Assembly: GCA_034433515.1 (NCBI GenBank)
Contig: DAOUAL010000057.1
Span: 71,813 to 135,812 of the forward strand
Direction of reading: 5' to 3'
Length of the DNA stretch: 64,000 nucleotides
DNA from: DAOTXS01 sp034433515
Lineage (GTDB): Bacteria; Chloroflexota; Anaerolineae; UBA4142
In this document: in pieces, positions 43,641 through 51,903 of the stretch
How the letters are laid out: every line of letters starts with the position of its first letter
Numbering within the stretch: position 1 is the first letter of the stretch
The notes under the pieces: model-generated
Database searches by the model: none
What the model was told of the DNA's origin: nothing
What the model saw: the letters and a program-made list of their open reading frames with translations, nothing else
Made by a program: the position numbers and the translations under genes

Positions 43641-44315
43641 CTAATCTTCGCGCAACGCATACCCCACACCACGCACGGTTTGAATGAGTCGCGGTTCATT
43701 GCCGGCTTCTAATTTGGTGCGCAGGTAACGAATATACACTTCGAGGATGTTGGATTCGCCATCAAAATCATAACCCCAGATGCGATCATAAATCATCTCA
43801 CGCGAGAGAACTTGGCGTGGATGGCGCATAAAAAAGTGCAGGAGATCAAATTCCTTGGTCGTGAGTTCGATTTTGCGGTTGCCACGCGTTACTTCGCGCG
43901 TGGTTACATTCAAGGTGAGGTCTGCAAATCGAAAGATCGTCTCTTCGGTGGTCCGACTTCGGCGCAAGAGGGCGCGGACACGGGCAATCAATTCTTCAAA
44001 CGCAAACGGTTTGACCACATAATCGTCCGCGCCAACTTCAAACCCTTTGACCCGATCCGCGACCGAATCTTTGGCGGTGAGCATCAAAATCGAAACCGGT
44101 CCGCCGGCGCGCAAGCGGCGACACACTTCCCAGCCATCCAAGCCAGGCAGCATAATATCCAAGATCACCAAATCGGGCGGGTTGTCGCGGGCGGCTTGCA
44201 AACCACTTTCGCCATCGTGGCGCACGTCCACCTGATAACCTTCGTACGTTAAACCGCGTTTAAGAAAATCGGCGATCCGTTGTTCATCTTCGATGACTAG
44301 AATTCGTTCTGCCAT
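43641..44315 (-). CDS. OmpR/PhoB-family response regulator
   Basis: A 224-residue DNA-binding regulator. The receiver domain has the phospho-Asp in PPDLVILDIMLPGLDGWEV, acidic residues in LVIEDEQRIADFL and Lys in DYVVKPFAFEEL. The winged helix carries VLSREMIYDRIWGYDFDGES and EVYIRYLRTKLEAGNEPRLI. It is the partner of the kinase encoded next. Targets are unknown. Confidence 0.95.
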   Translation of the reverse strand: MAERILVIEDEQRIADFLKRGLTYEGYQVDVRHDGESGLQAARDNPPDLVILDIMLPGLDGWEVCRRLRAGGPVSILMLTAKDSVADRVKGFEVGADDYVVKPFAFEELIARVRALLRRSRTTEETIFRFADLTLNVTTREVTRGNRKIELTTKEFDLLHFFMRHPRQVLSREMIYDRIWGYDFDGESNILEVYIRYLRTKLEAGNEPRLIQTVRGVGYALRED

Positions 44316-44321
44316 AGTGAC

Positions 44322-45128
44322 TCAATGCCAAATAAATTTCCAAGTTTCGCTGGGCGGTGAAATAGGTTGATTACCCGGCTCGCGTTTGATTTGCACAAAC
44401 CACGTATAGGTATCCTCCTTGGCTTGATGATACAATTCAAATCCGCCACCCTCGTAAATCCGTCGCAAGGCAAGGAATTGATCCTTGGTTCTGCCGGCAA
44501 CCGTCTTGAGCGCGCCGGTTTTGTCCGTGTACGTGATGACAATTTCGTACCAATCGTTGGGACCCAAAACGCATGGCTCGCACGTCCAGCGAAAGGTGAT
44601 GGCGGCTGTCGCTTGACCTTCGCCCGTCCAAACCCCGCCGTTCGGAAGGGGGCCCACAATCTTGGGCGCAGGGAACACGTACAGCGATGTGGGCGAAGGC
44701 GGCGGAGCGATGGTGCGAGTAACGATGCGAGTAGCCGTTGGCAATGCCGGCGTCACCGTCCGAAAGGGAGTTTCGGTCGCTGGAATGAGCGTTGCCGTGG
44801 CAGAGGGCAAGGGTGTATCGGTGGGAAAAATGATCAGCGGCAGGGTTGCGGTAGCCCCGCGCAACAGCGGCGATTCGGGGGTGGGCGCCAAGGGCGCGAC
44901 AAACAACACCATCCCGGTCACGATAAACATCACCACGAGCAACACGCCAATCAAAATCAAGCCGCGATATGTCTGCTCCGTCGCACGCTCTTGATCCAAA
45001 GAGAACAAGGTGGTACGCGATAAACGTTGCGCATCCACCAACATATGGATGCCGAACAAGATGCCAAAGATCAAGAGGAGATAAATCCAAAGCGCATACG
45101 TTTTGACAAAGGTAACCAACGAAGCCAA
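44322..45128 (-). CDS. Membrane protein with Pro/Thr linker, unknown function
   Basis: A 268-residue protein with two N-terminal membrane helices (about 10-28 and 50-75), a Thr/Pro/Ala-rich stretch (~80-155) and a C-terminal beta-rich domain of ~110 residues (GGVWTGEGQATAAITFRWTC, then YEIVITYTDKTGALKTVAG, TWFVQIKRE). The C-terminal part could be an Ig- or FN3-like ligand-binding module outside the membrane. The start is TTG with GGAG 7 bases upstream. It lies 6 bases ahead of the response regulator, so it could be a sensor accessory (inference). Confidence 0.7.
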   Translation of the reverse strand: MASLVTFVKTYALWIYLLLIFGILFGIHMLVDAQRLSRTTLFSLDQERATEQTYRGLILIGVLLVVMFIVTGMVLFVAPLAPTPESPLLRGATATLPLIIFPTDTPLPSATATLIPATETPFRTVTPALPTATRIVTRTIAPPPSPTSLYVFPAPKIVGPLPNGGVWTGEGQATAAITFRWTCEPCVLGPNDWYEIVITYTDKTGALKTVAGRTKDQFLALRRIYEGGGFELYHQAKEDTYTWFVQIKREPGNQPISPPSETWKFIWH

Positions 45129-45146
45129 AGCCCCACTCCGCTCAAA

Positions 45147-45476
45147 CTATTTTCGCTTCTTCTCCAACTTGGATTGGCAGGCAATACACAAGGTGGCGGA
45201 GGGCATCACTTCTAGTCGTTCGGGGGCGATGGGTTGACCGCAATTATCACAAATGCCGTACTTGCCCGCAGCGATGCGGGCCAAGACCAAATCAATCTGG
45301 GCAAGGCGTTTTTTCTGATCGCTCGCCAACCAATTCGATTGTTCTTTGGCTTGCGCCATTGCCGCCAAATCTGCTTCATCTCCCCGCGCCACTTCGGGCG
45401 GTGGAATAGAACGCGCCAAAAGTTGCGCGCGTTCCTCTTCGAGTTTTTTCTTGATTGCTTCCAAGTCCAATGCCAT
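45147..45476 (-). CDS. TraR/DksA-type zinc-finger protein
   Basis: A 109-residue protein. A coiled-coil hairpin comes first (LDLEAIKKKLEEERAQLLAR to ~80), then the four-Cys zinc finger CDNCGQPIAPERLEVMPSAT with CIAC. DksA/TraR proteins enter the RNA polymerase secondary channel and change promoter kinetics. The usual coiled-coil tip acidic residues cannot be placed exactly. AGGAAG precedes the ATG. Confidence 0.85.
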   Translation of the reverse strand: MALDLEAIKKKLEEERAQLLARSIPPPEVARGDEADLAAMAQAKEQSNWLASDQKKRLAQIDLVLARIAAGKYGICDNCGQPIAPERLEVMPSATLCIACQSKLEKKRK

Positions 45477-45561
45477 CGGGATTCTTCCTGATCACGTAAA
45501 ACGCAGAGCGGAGCGTAAGAGGATGCGCCGCTCCGCCCGCCGAGTTCACTCACCGGTGTGG

Positions 45562-46665
45562 TCAAATCATACCATAGCGTTGCAAGGCTGCTTCCAAGAT
45601 TCCGTTAATCAGCGCGACGAAATTTACACCATCCGCCTCGCCTGCCATGACAATGTCGCTAATACCTTCTTGCAAACCGGCAAGCGGATTGATTTCCAAA
45701 ATCATCGGTTCGCCGGTGTCTTGGCGCACTCTCAAGTCCACGCGCGCAAAATCTGTACATTCCAGCGCGGCAAAAGCCCCCGCCGCATATTTTTCCATTT
45801 TTGCCCACAAGCGTTTGGAGATGGGTGCCGGGCAGGGATACTTGGGCACATCGTACAACTGACTCTTGATCACAGAGGTGTACAAGCCCCCTTGCTCCGG
45901 CGGACACGGCGCCAAGTCAATTTCCAACGGCGGAAAGACGCGCAACGTGTCCGGCACATTCGTCTTGATCTGTTTGGGTTTGGCATTCTTGAGCGCGCTG
46001 ATCGGTTCTGGCGGCTTGCCGTCAACACGCGACTTGATCATCCAGGGCAAATTGCCCAACATTCCCACCGTGAACTCGCGTCCTTCGATATACTCTTCCA
46101 CCAGCGCGGGTTGATGATAGGTGTTGATGCACCATCGAACTTGATCGCGCAATGCGCGCGCAGTGCGGCACACCGATTTGGCGGTAATGCCGATGCCGGA
46201 GCCTTCGTGGCTGGGCTTGACGAACAAAGGAAACTTGAGTTTAGGGTCCAGGCGTTCGTCCCCGGTCACAAAGGTTTGAAAGCGCGGCGTAGGCAACCCA
46301 TAGAACGCCATGACCCGTTTTGCCATCGGCTTGTCGAGCGCCAGGGCTAACGTCATGACCTTGGAACCGGTGTAGGGGATGCGCAGAGCATCCAGAATCG
46401 CCGGGATTTGGGCTTCGCGCGATGCGCCATAATGCATTTCACACGTGTTAAAGGCAATGTCAATTTTATACCGAGAAAGTTTTTGTGCCAAATTGACATC
46501 GCCTTCCATCCCAATGACTTCGTGCCCTCCAAGGCGCAACACCCGTTCGATATTGGCGACCGTTTTCTCGCTATCCAATTCATTCCACGCATCCCACGCT
46601 TCATCTTCGGCGTGAGGGGCATTTTGTTTTAGGTTATAAAGCAGAGCCACTGTAAATTTTTTCAT
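45562..46665 (-). CDS. ATP-grasp ligase, D-Ala-D-Ala ligase-like
   Basis: A 367-residue ATP-grasp protein. It has LKFPLFVKPSHEGSGIGITA (ATP-binding Lys and Gly loop), ALVEEYIEGREFTVGMLG and DLRVRQDTGEPMILEINPLA (metal-binding Glu/Asn) near the C-terminus. It resembles D-Ala-D-Ala ligases but is longer in the middle and sits alone next to lysine 2,3-aminomutase, so it may ligate a beta-amino acid instead of D-alanine (inference). A MITE lies 13 bases upstream of the ATG, and no clear ribosome-binding site remains. Confidence 0.8.
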   Translation of the reverse strand: MKKFTVALLYNLKQNAPHAEDEAWDAWNELDSEKTVANIERVLRLGGHEVIGMEGDVNLAQKLSRYKIDIAFNTCEMHYGASREAQIPAILDALRIPYTGSKVMTLALALDKPMAKRVMAFYGLPTPRFQTFVTGDERLDPKLKFPLFVKPSHEGSGIGITAKSVCRTARALRDQVRWCINTYHQPALVEEYIEGREFTVGMLGNLPWMIKSRVDGKPPEPISALKNAKPKQIKTNVPDTLRVFPPLEIDLAPCPPEQGGLYTSVIKSQLYDVPKYPCPAPISKRLWAKMEKYAAGAFAALECTDFARVDLRVRQDTGEPMILEINPLAGLQEGISDIVMAGEADGVNFVALINGILEAALQRYGMI

Positions 46666-46678
46666 AGCAATTCTAGTA

Positions 46679-46778
46679 GTGCACCACCATGAAAGTGCGT
46701 GGTGAAAACTCGATTTTTAGCCACGTCTGTCCACATCTTCCCATCAGTCTGGTAGGCAACTATTTCATGTTGTTGCAC
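46679..46778. mobile_element. MITE copy 4 (100 bp, TA-flanked), subfamily B
   Basis: Ends GTGCACCACCATGAAA and TTTCATGTTGTTGCAC, TA at 46677-46678 and 46779-46780. The interior (CGATTTTTAGCCACGTCTG) is shared with copy 5 and differs from subfamily A. It separates kamA from the ATP-grasp gene. Confidence 0.85.
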
Positions 46779-46842
46779 TAGAAGATGGACGTTGGAAATC
46801 GAGCCTTGCTTTTCCAACGTCCAATTTCTTTCTCCACCCGAG

Positions 46843-48357
46843 TTAACGTGTTTTTCCGTTCCCACCGTTCCCGTTGGCTCGCGGTTTGCGCGGGGCCGTC
46901 GCTAACAACGAATCCAGCGGAAGCAATTCAGCGGCTTGAACGGTTTTGACCGGCAAGCGAATCTGCTGCTTGCGACGTGTCTTTTTCTCCGCATCGAGTT
47001 TCTTGACCCGCCGCTGTTTGCGACGCAAGCCCTCTGGCTCTAGCACCACCGCATCGCCCGCCAACAACTTGGCAACGCCTTCCTTGGGGGCGGCGCGTCG
47101 GCAATATTCGCAATGATCGGCTTGATGACGATCATAGGTATCGGGTTCGCTATAGGTGGCGATGACGCCTTCAAAGTTGCGGACGATGACCTTGCGATCA
47201 TTCATCGAGATGAGATAGTTGGGCATGAGGGGGACTTTGCCGCCGCCGCCGGGCGCATCAATACAAAAGGTGGGGACAGCAAAGCCGGTGGTGTGTCCTC
47301 GCAAGCCTTCGATAATCGAAAGCCCGACGCTGACCGGCGTGCGAAAATGTCCAATGCCTTGCGACAGATCGCATTGATACAAATAATACGGCCGCACGCG
47401 ATTGCGCACGCACTCGTGGACCAGGGCTTTCATAGTATTGACGCAATCGTTGATCCCCGCCATCAACACGGTTTGCGCGCCCAAGGGAATGCCGGCGTCG
47501 GCGAGTTTGGCAAGCGCGGCGCGCACTTCGGGCGTGAATTCCTTGGGATGGTTGATGTGAATGTTGATCCATAGGGGATGATATTTGCGCAGCGTGGCCA
47601 CCATCGTGTCAGTGATGCGTTGCGGCAAAAAGATGGGGAGGCGCGAACCGATCCGCAGAATTTCAACGGATTGGACGGCGCGGAACCGACCGAGCGCGTA
47701 ATCCAACATTTCGTCGGAGAGGAACAAGCCATCCCCACCGGAGAGGAGCACATCGCGCACTTCGGGATGCGCTTCCAAATATTGGGCAATGGCTTCGATG
47801 CGACTTTTGTGCGCCGGCATGGCGCCCGTTCCAACCCAGCGGCGACGCGTGCAATGCCGACAGTAAGCCACACATTGATCCGTAATATCCACCAAGACTC
47901 GATCGGGATAACGATGCACCAAGCCGGGGACAGGCATATGGGCATCTTCACCCAGCGGGTCTTCCAGGTCTGGATCGTCCACTACAAATTCCGCCATGGT
48001 GGGGACCACTTGGCGCCGAATGGGACAGTGGGGATCGTGGGGATCCATTAACGCCGCAAAGTGCGGGGTGATGGCCACCCGCAAATCGGGTTTCAAGCGC
48101 ATAGCTTGTTCTTCGTCCGGCGTTAGGTTGATCAGTTGCCGGAGTTGTTCCACCGTGGTAAGCCGGTGCTGCATTTGCCAGCGCCAATCGTTCCACTGCT
48201 CTGGGGTAACGCCCGCCCAGAGTGGACTGCGTTGAGCAGGATGCAAGCCCTCATCGAAAACAAGCGTAACATCTTGGGGTGATCCGACCGGCAGATGAGG
48301 ACTTGCGCTAGTACCTGGCGGCTCCTTTTCGACATATTCAGTTGTCAAGGGTTCCAT
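46843..48357 (-). CDS. kamA: Lysine 2,3-aminomutase (KamA family)
   Basis: A 504-residue radical-SAM/PLP enzyme. The iron-sulfur motif is TDQCVAYCRHCTRRRWVG, followed by VRDVLLSGGDGLFLSDEML. The Asp residues that bind the lysine epsilon-amino group in Clostridium appear in LYQCDLSQGIGHFRTP and FCIDAPGGGGKVPLMPNY, so L-lysine to beta-lysine is the likely reaction. After residue ~420 there is a basic Arg/Lys-rich extension not found in the shorter enzymes. Its neighbour is an ATP-grasp ligase and not the acetyltransferase AblB that usually completes acetyl-beta-lysine osmolyte synthesis. Confidence 0.92.
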   Translation of the reverse strand: MEPLTTEYVEKEPPGTSASPHLPVGSPQDVTLVFDEGLHPAQRSPLWAGVTPEQWNDWRWQMQHRLTTVEQLRQLINLTPDEEQAMRLKPDLRVAITPHFAALMDPHDPHCPIRRQVVPTMAEFVVDDPDLEDPLGEDAHMPVPGLVHRYPDRVLVDITDQCVAYCRHCTRRRWVGTGAMPAHKSRIEAIAQYLEAHPEVRDVLLSGGDGLFLSDEMLDYALGRFRAVQSVEILRIGSRLPIFLPQRITDTMVATLRKYHPLWINIHINHPKEFTPEVRAALAKLADAGIPLGAQTVLMAGINDCVNTMKALVHECVRNRVRPYYLYQCDLSQGIGHFRTPVSVGLSIIEGLRGHTTGFAVPTFCIDAPGGGGKVPLMPNYLISMNDRKVIVRNFEGVIATYSEPDTYDRHQADHCEYCRRAAPKEGVAKLLAGDAVVLEPEGLRRKQRRVKKLDAEKKTRRKQQIRLPVKTVQAAELLPLDSLLATAPRKPRANGNGGNGKTR

Positions 48358-48558
48358 TTTCTATAGGTACCATCCTTTCGATTTTTCTGATGGCACGCAC
48401 AGCATGCCCACGTGCTCGTTCGATTATCAACGCGGAGTCTAGTCCGCTGGGTTGCTTTGGCGCGCGACCTCTTCTACGCTTCGCAGAAACTCTGCGTCGT
48501 TGCGCGAACTTGGATCGTGCCGCAATCACACTCCTCTCAGAATGATTTCGCGGAGCGC

Positions 48559-49218
48559 TTAGGAATTGCCTGCAAAAATCCGTTCCAAGACATCCTCGCT
48601 ACTGGTCGTAACCGCGACCACCTCGTCGCCGGCTTTGAGCGTGGTGTCACCGCTGGGAACGATTCCTTTGCCACCGCGAATAATCATTGGAATCACCACA
48701 TCATCTGGAATTTTCAACTCGCGTAAAGGTTTATTGATCGCCGGCGAGCCCGGCGGAACTTTGGCTTCGAGAAACGAAACGCCTACATCACGCAAGGTCA
48801 AGAGATGCACCAGCGATTGCGCCGGAATTTCGCGTTCGATCTGTGCAAGAATCAAATCCGTGACGGAAACTGTCTGATCAATGCCTAAAAGTTTAAAGAT
48901 GTGCTCGTTCTTGGGATTGTTGATGCGCGCAATCGTTCGCTTGACCCCAAATTTTTTCTTTGCCATTTGGCAAATCATCAAATTATCTTCGTCGTCGCCG
49001 GTTACCGCAATGGCTAAATCACAGCGGTTCATCCCAGCTTCTTCCATCACAATCGAATCCGTACCATCGCCGCGCAGAACAATGCCGCCCAATTCCGCCG
49101 AAATGATGTCACATTTACGTTTGTCTCTTTCGATGATGAGGACTTCGTGTTCGTCCTGCAAAAGGGTCTTGGCGAGATAGTACCCGACTTTGCCGCCCCC
49201 AACGATAATGATGTACAT
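48559..49218 (-). CDS. TrkA-type potassium-uptake regulatory protein
   Basis: A 219-residue cytosolic RCK protein. A Rossmann domain (YIIIVGGGKVGYYLAKTLLQ, binding NAD(H)/ATP) is followed by a TrkA-C domain (about 135-219, IPAQSLVHLLTLRDVGVSF to the end). These proteins gate Trk/Ktr potassium channels. No channel gene is in the window. A shorter TrkA-N protein is encoded 12 bases upstream, so the two may work together. Confidence 0.9.
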   Translation of the reverse strand: MYIIIVGGGKVGYYLAKTLLQDEHEVLIIERDKRKCDIISAELGGIVLRGDGTDSIVMEEAGMNRCDLAIAVTGDDEDNLMICQMAKKKFGVKRTIARINNPKNEHIFKLLGIDQTVSVTDLILAQIEREIPAQSLVHLLTLRDVGVSFLEAKVPPGSPAINKPLRELKIPDDVVIPMIIRGGKGIVPSGDTTLKAGDEVVAVTTSSEDVLERIFAGNS

Positions 49219-49230
49219 CCACGCCTCGTC

Positions 49231-49644
49231 TTACTGCTTAGCATTACCCTTGATAAGATCGTAAATCTTGTCCGATCCCATCACAGTGGGGCAAACCGTT
49301 TCCATCAGGCCAAGGGAATGATACGTTTCTTCGCGAACCGGATCGTATAGTCGTGCGACGACGTGGGGAATGTGAAAAACGAGTTTGGCGATTTCCGCCG
49401 CCATTGCATTCGTATTATCCCCCGCGCTCAACGCCACAAACGCATCGGCGGTCTCGGCGCCGGCACGGCGCAAAATATCTTCATCAATGCCAGTCCCCAG
49501 GACCATCTTGCCTTGAAAATCTTTGCCTAAGCGTGCAAACGAATCGCTCGTCCGGTCAATCACCGTAACCTGATGTCCTTCGCGATCCAAGCGACGGGCG
49601 AGGTGCGAACCCATTCGTCCGCATCCCAAAATAATCACCTTCAT
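49231..49644 (-). CDS. TrkA-N domain protein
   Basis: A 137-residue Rossmann-only protein: MKVIILGCGRMGSHLARRL, VTVIDRTSDSFARLGKDF, then DAFVALSAGDNTNAMAAEIA. It lacks a TrkA-C domain. Being paired with a full TrkA-like protein is common for Trk regulators with two unequal subunits. Exact role is unknown. Confidence 0.85.
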   Translation of the reverse strand: MKVIILGCGRMGSHLARRLDREGHQVTVIDRTSDSFARLGKDFQGKMVLGTGIDEDILRRAGAETADAFVALSAGDNTNAMAAEIAKLVFHIPHVVARLYDPVREETYHSLGLMETVCPTVMGSDKIYDLIKGNAKQ

Positions 49645-49709
49645 CCACTAACCTCCACGCTAATATACCACGAAGATTATCAGATGTAAAGAGGTTTTGC
49701 AAAATTTCT

Positions 49710-50165
49710 TCAGCGTGTTCTCGCGGGTGCACTCGCATCGTCGGGGGGTAATTCACGACAGAGCCAGACGCGACACGGTGCGTTTTGCAAAATATAGTTG
49801 GTGGTCGTCCCCAAAATGAATTCACCCAACGGCTTGCGGTACGGCACCCCGACGATAATCAAATCCATCTTGCGTTCGATGGCTTCATTCACCAGCGCCG
49901 CGCCGGCAACGCGCGCTTGCAACAGTTCGGTGTTCAGCGAACCCTTGGCTGATTTGGCAACGCGCTCGGCATGATTCAGAATCAGTTCCCCCCGTTCGAG
50001 TTGCGGTGCATTCTCAGCGTTCAACGGTAGAGTACGTTGCACTTCGATCACGTGGATCGCCGAAACGTGTGCCTTGTCTTGACGCGCAATCAAGACCGCC
50101 AGCCGAATGGCTTCTTCGTCCACTGGATGACCAGACACCGGCACTAGAATATGTGTGAATGCCAT
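49710..50165 (-). CDS. Universal stress protein (UspA family)
   Basis: A 151-residue protein with the Usp fold: FTHILVPVSGHPVDEEAIRL at the N-terminus and the ATP-binding-type GVPYRKPLGEFILGTTTNY at the C-terminus (GxxG-9x-G[S/T]-like). It is a small cytoplasmic stress or signalling protein. A hairpin at 50204-50229 and a MITE separate it from punA. Confidence 0.88.
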   Translation of the reverse strand: MAFTHILVPVSGHPVDEEAIRLAVLIARQDKAHVSAIHVIEVQRTLPLNAENAPQLERGELILNHAERVAKSAKGSLNTELLQARVAGAALVNEAIERKMDLIIVGVPYRKPLGEFILGTTTNYILQNAPCRVWLCRELPPDDASAPARTR

Positions 50166-50203
50166 AGCCCCTAACCTTTACGTTGGTCTTGCCCCCAAAC
50201 AAC

Positions 50204-50229
50204 AAGCCAACGCCGACTCGCGTTGGCTT
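50204..50229 (-). terminator. Hairpin, probable punA terminator
   Basis: AAGCCAACGC pairs exactly with GCGTTGGCTT across six bases. The minus strand continues with GTTGTTTG, a poor T-run, so this is uncertain. Confidence 0.45.
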
Positions 50230-50316
50230 TGATCGTCGTTGGATTTCCTGGGAATTCAACTGGATGATCTATCAAGATTTTACAATGGCATTTTGAGCCT
50301 GTCAAATTAAGAACTA

Positions 50317-50416
50317 GTGCAACAACATGAAATAGTTGCCTACCAGACTGATGGGAAGATGTGGACAGACGTGGCTAAAAATCGAGTTTCTCCCACGCAC
50401 TTTCATGGTGGTGCAC
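50317..50416. mobile_element. MITE copy 5 (100 bp, TA-flanked), subfamily B
   Basis: Ends GTGCAACAACATGAAA and TTTCATGGTGGTGCAC, TA at 50315-50316 and 50417-50418. The interior matches copy 4 in the opposite orientation. It lies 13 bases after the punA stop. Confidence 0.85.
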
Positions 50417-50429
50417 TATTAGCGCAGCG

Positions 50430-51275
50430 CTAGATTCGCGCCAAGATGCCTTGAATCAGTGTCACCACGCGCGGCACGGCGGCTTGACCAGCGGCGAGCA
50501 CTTCAGCGTGGCTAACTTGGACGTGTCCGCTCAGCGAGTTGGAAATCATACTCAATCCTAGGACACGCATTCCGCCGTGCCGTGCCACGATCACTTCTGG
50601 CACGGTGGACATTCCAACCGCATCCGCGCCGATCATTCGAATAAAGCGAACGTCCGCCGGCGTTTCAAACGACGGACCTGCCAGCATAATGTACACACCT
50701 TGATGCAAGACGATGTTCTGCTCACGCGCGACTTGGCACGCTAAATCCCGGAGATGCGGATCGTACGCTTGCGACATATCCGGAAAACGTGGCCCCAGCG
50801 AATCGTCATTGGGCCCCCGCAAGGGATTCAAGCCCGCCATACCGACCAAGTTGATATGATCCACCAGCAACATCAAATCGCCGGGACGATAGGCGGCATT
50901 CACACCACCAGCCGCATTGGTAACAATGAGCGAATGCACCCCCAATTCGCGCATCACCCGCACCGGCAAAGTGATGCGTTGCATCGAGTAACCTTCGTAA
51001 TAATGGGCACGTCCGCGCATCACCATCACGGTTTTGCCGCCCAGTTCGCCTATCACCAATTCCCCCGCGTGTCCCTCAACCGTGGAAATTGGGAAACCCG
51101 GAATGTCAAGGTAGGGAATGCGGTCAGCATGCATCACTTGATCGGCCAAGGCATTTAACCCTGATCCTAAAATCAGTCCGACCGTGGGCTTGTATCGAGT
51201 TCGTTGAGCAATCAATTGCGCGGCACTGACATAGTCCGCGCGCGTCAAAAATTCGTCCGTCACAATGTTCCTCAT
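50430..51275 (-). CDS. punA: Purine nucleoside phosphorylase
   Basis: A 281-residue trimeric-type PNP that cleaves guanosine or inosine to base and ribose-1-phosphate. Diagnostic pieces are VGLILGSGLNALADQV, GKTVMVMRGRAHYYEGYSM, VTNAAGGVNAAYRPGDL and GPSFETPADVRFIRMIGADA VGMST (the substrate loop). The ATG overlaps the stop of the PH-domain gene. In many bacteria a Xer recombinase gene lies in the same run, as here. Confidence 0.94.
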   Translation of the reverse strand: MRNIVTDEFLTRADYVSAAQLIAQRTRYKPTVGLILGSGLNALADQVMHADRIPYLDIPGFPISTVEGHAGELVIGELGGKTVMVMRGRAHYYEGYSMQRITLPVRVMRELGVHSLIVTNAAGGVNAAYRPGDLMLLVDHINLVGMAGLNPLRGPNDDSLGPRFPDMSQAYDPHLRDLACQVAREQNIVLHQGVYIMLAGPSFETPADVRFIRMIGADAVGMSTVPEVIVARHGGMRVLGLSMISNSLSGHVQVSHAEVLAAGQAAVPRVVTLIQGILARI

Positions 51276-51892
51276 TCCAGTTTAGCCAGGAGTTGAGTCT
51301 TTTTATCTTGAAACTCGGCATCGGTGAGAACACCTTGTTTCCGTAAGTGATCGAGTTCCGCAATCAACGCCGGAATATCCGTTTGCCCGCCTGGCAAACC
51401 GGGGCGTTCTTCGGATCCAAACGATAGTTTTTGATCGAGCATTTCGGTTTTGAATTTGATCGGATGTTTGATTTTGTGAAGCGCGTTGATGCCCATCTCA
51501 CTCGCGGTCAGAATATCAATATCGCCATAATCCAAGAGACGTCCCAAAAACGATTGTCGCAACACCACATCGTTGACTTTTTCTAACGAAGAGTCAATGA
51601 CGTGTTTATTGACAAGGCCTTCCACCTGAATGACGCGACGGTTGGTGATGATATACTCTTCGTTCCACCATTTCAAATAATCAACGCCAAAGACAATAAC
51701 TGGAACGATAAAGAGGAGCGTGGCGATCAAACCGGCGGGCCCCAACTTCACGCTTGCCGCAATCGCCAAGAGGAGGATCAGAACGAGCAACGCACCATTG
51801 AGGAACATTGCGCGCGCCAACACGATCCAATGTTGCCGGGTTTTGAACACAATCGTTTCATTGTGCGCCAAGAGCGTTTCAACATAGCCCAT
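51272..51892 (-). CDS. PH-domain (bPH2) membrane protein with SHOCT tail
   Basis: A 206-residue protein. Two membrane helices (about 28-50 and 54-70) precede a bacterial PH-like domain (EEYIITNRRVIQVEGLVNKH, then ILTASEMGINALHKIKHP). The end, PALIAELDHLRKQGVLTDAE then FQDKKTQLLAKL, is a SHOCT module. Function unknown. AGGAGG lies before the ATG and includes the last bases of the recombinase stop codon. Confidence 0.85.
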   Translation of the reverse strand: MGYVETLLAHNETIVFKTRQHWIVLARAMFLNGALLVLILLLAIAASVKLGPAGLIATLLFIVPVIVFGVDYLKWWNEEYIITNRRVIQVEGLVNKHVIDSSLEKVNDVVLRQSFLGRLLDYGDIDILTASEMGINALHKIKHPIKFKTEMLDQKLSFGSEERPGLPGGQTDIPALIAELDHLRKQGVLTDAEFQDKKTQLLAKLE

Positions 51893-51903
51893 CGCATTTC
51901 CTC

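Noticed and set aside
48358..48558. Small gene or RNA between kamA and trkA-like genes
   Set aside because: Short open frames on both strands lack ribosome-binding sites and family likeness. No tRNA-like cloverleaf found.
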